5,332 nucleotides of DNA from Campylobacterota bacterium (GTDB taxonomy: Bacteria > Campylobacterota > Campylobacteria > Campylobacterales > Sulfurovaceae): positions 1 to 5,332 of the forward strand of contig JAHZJZ010000206.1 in assembly GCA_022600655.1 (NCBI GenBank), in the 5' to 3' direction. Below, piece by piece: positions 4,724 through 5,332 of this stretch; positions within the stretch are counted from its first letter, which is position 1; each line of letters opens with the position of its first letter. The notes under the pieces are model-generated. The model worked only from the letters and a program-made list of their open reading frames with translations, searched no databases and was not told the DNA's origin. Position numbers and translations under genes: made by a program.

Positions 4724-4741
4724 TATTTATAGCTATAAATA
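4724..4741. promoter_or_regulatory. 18-bp perfect palindrome in the xerH promoter
   Basis: TATTTATAGCTATAAATA is a perfect even-centred dyad ending 11 bp before the TATAAT box, so it covers the -35 region of the xerH promoter. A repressor or other dimeric protein bound here would affect xerH transcription. It lacks the spacer expected of a dif core. The AT-rich composition lowers confidence. Confidence 0.35.
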
Positions 4742-4752
4742 CAACTTTTTGA

Positions 4753-4758
4753 TATAAT
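4753..4758 (+). promoter_or_regulatory. -10 box of the xerH promoter
   Basis: An exact TATAAT, preceded by T-rich sequence, 29 nt before the ATG. It predicts a leader of about 22 nt that includes the ribosome binding site AAAAGGA (4775-4781), spaced 6 nt from the start codon. No clear -35 is seen. Confidence 0.55.
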
Positions 4759-4787
4759 TTATATAGATTAATACAAAAGGACAAATA

Positions 4788-5332
4788 ATGCGTTTTCCAT
4801 TAGATATAGATGATTCTGTAGAAAACTCCCTACTGTTTTGGATTACCCGTTATGTTAAATATAAAACGAATACCCTCTCATCTCGAAATGTTAAAAACCA
4901 ATGGATTATTCAAGATGTCATAATTAGACTCAACAACTCCCCTGCTTCCATAGATGAAATATCAGAAATAGTTAAAGAGATTCGTAAAGGTGGTATAGAG
5001 GGAGTCAAAACATTTTATATACCTGTACGTAAACTTTTTGAGTACTTAATGCTACAAAACCTCTTTTCGTTAAAAGAGATAGATGATGAAATGGTCATAG
5101 ACTACCTAACTTCAAACACAGCTGGAATGAGTGATGCAAGTAAAAAGAACTATCGTAATGCCATTAGCAACTTTTTTGCTTACCTTTCAGACCATAATGA
5201 GAATGAGCCCAACAGTGGTAATGGCTATATTTATCATCTAAAACTCTCCAATTGGCAAGGACTTTCAGGCAAGAAAGGAAATAAAATCCCCTCTTACTTA
5301 ACAGAAGAAGAAGTACAAACCTTCTTAAGTGC
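4788..5332 (+). CDS. xerH: Tyrosine recombinase XerH, N-terminal half (truncated by window edge)
   Basis: 181 codons are visible and the frame is still open at the window end. XerH is the single tyrosine recombinase that resolves chromosome dimers at difH in Campylobacterota, with FtsK. The visible part is the core-binding domain. It starts MRFPLDIDDSVENSLLFWI and continues RYVKYKTNTLSSRNVKNQ (21-38). The central SDASKKNYRNAISNFFAYL (115-133) corresponds to the conserved helix of the Helicobacter protein, and GYIYHLKL and GNKIPSYLTEEEV (164-176) lead into the catalytic domain. This order and spacing agree with Helicobacter XerH from memory (about 360 residues) and differ from XerC/XerD, which lack the long N-terminal part. 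The catalytic R-K-H-R-Y residues lie outside the window, so integrity is unknown. The start is supported by AAAAGGA 6 nt upstream and TATAAT further up. Confidence 0.9.
   Translation, partial: MRFPLDIDDSVENSLLFWITRYVKYKTNTLSSRNVKNQWIIQDVIIRLNNSPASIDEISEIVKEIRKGGIEGVKTFYIPVRKLFEYLMLQNLFSLKEIDDEMVIDYLTSNTAGMSDASKKNYRNAISNFFAYLSDHNENEPNSGNGYIYHLKLSNWQGLSGKKGNKIPSYLTEEEVQTFLS

Larger units (their letters stand above)
4415..4787. other. 373-bp non-coding stretch between the TetR operators and xerH
   Basis: No credible gene on either strand. It contains a 7-bp hairpin TCAGTTC/GGACTGA (about 4504-4522, one G-T pair, 5-nt loop), a tandem 10-bp repeat TCAGAATAAG x2 (4540-4559), an inverted repeat with dif-like geometry (4659-4686) and the xerH promoter with an 18-bp palindrome. 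Two very short ORFs are present (a 20-codon plus-strand one at 4533-4595 and a 17-codon minus-strand one from 4593), with nothing to support them. Confidence 0.6.

Noticed and set aside
1..5332. CRISPR array, tRNA, rRNA or insertion sequence
   Set aside because: No regularly spaced repeats, cloverleaf-like sequence, rRNA-like stretch, transposase or terminal inverted repeats were found. The four GAACA palindromes are too short and too unevenly spaced for CRISPR.

Overview
The window is AT-rich, compact bacterial DNA that looks like a chromosome segment of a Campylobacterota (epsilonproteobacterial) species, most likely of the Sulfurimonas/Sulfurovum/Arcobacter type. The strongest pointer is the gene running off the right end. 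Its N-terminal half matches XerH, the single tyrosine recombinase of this phylum, rather than XerC or XerD. The AT-rich promoters with clear -10 boxes and mostly weak -35 boxes fit the same group. The exact genus is inference.

Layout from left to right. A truncated minus-strand membrane protein of the CPBP protease type (1-227) follows a short secreted RlpA-like double-psi beta-barrel protein (262-654, minus). After a 189-bp gap comes a minus-strand FAD flavoprotein of the HI0933/BaiN/YhiN family (844-2076). A divergent intergenic region separates it from a plus-strand beta-class carbonic anhydrase (2250-2885). The carbonic anhydrase overlaps tail-to-tail by 8 bp with a minus-strand SAM-dependent methyltransferase (2878-3492, TTG start preferred). 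Upstream of that lies a minus-strand TetR/AcrR regulator (3584-4225). A 560-bp non-coding stretch follows, and then xerH on the plus strand (4788 to the window end, partial).

The regulatory DNA is the most interesting part. Next to tetR are four copies of a GAACA-N2-TGTTC palindrome, spaced centre to centre by 42, 34 and 42 bp, so the array is mirror-symmetric. The first copy sits inside the 18-bp spacer of a consensus TTGACA/TATAAT promoter for tetR, which implies autorepression. The other three face about 370 bp with no convincing gene, so either the regulated partner has been lost, it is an RNA, or it lies elsewhere.

About 100 bp before xerH is an inverted repeat with 9-bp perfect arms around a 6-bp centre. 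This is the geometry of a dif site, and it is my best candidate for the chromosome-dimer resolution site difH. If so, the window lies at the replication terminus.

A 22-bp exact direct repeat brackets the flavoprotein, carbonic anhydrase and methyltransferase genes (821-842 and 3505-3526). Its second copy looks like the methyltransferase promoter. Three minus-strand genes (CPBP, rlpA-like, flavoprotein) lack a Shine-Dalgarno sequence and have a -10-like hexamer 6-8 nt before ATG, a pattern compatible with leaderless transcripts.

The genes are mostly unrelated housekeeping or stress functions (cell wall, CO2/bicarbonate, rRNA or flavin chemistry, chromosome resolution) and not one pathway. I see no CRISPR array, tRNA, rRNA, insertion sequence or phage genes.
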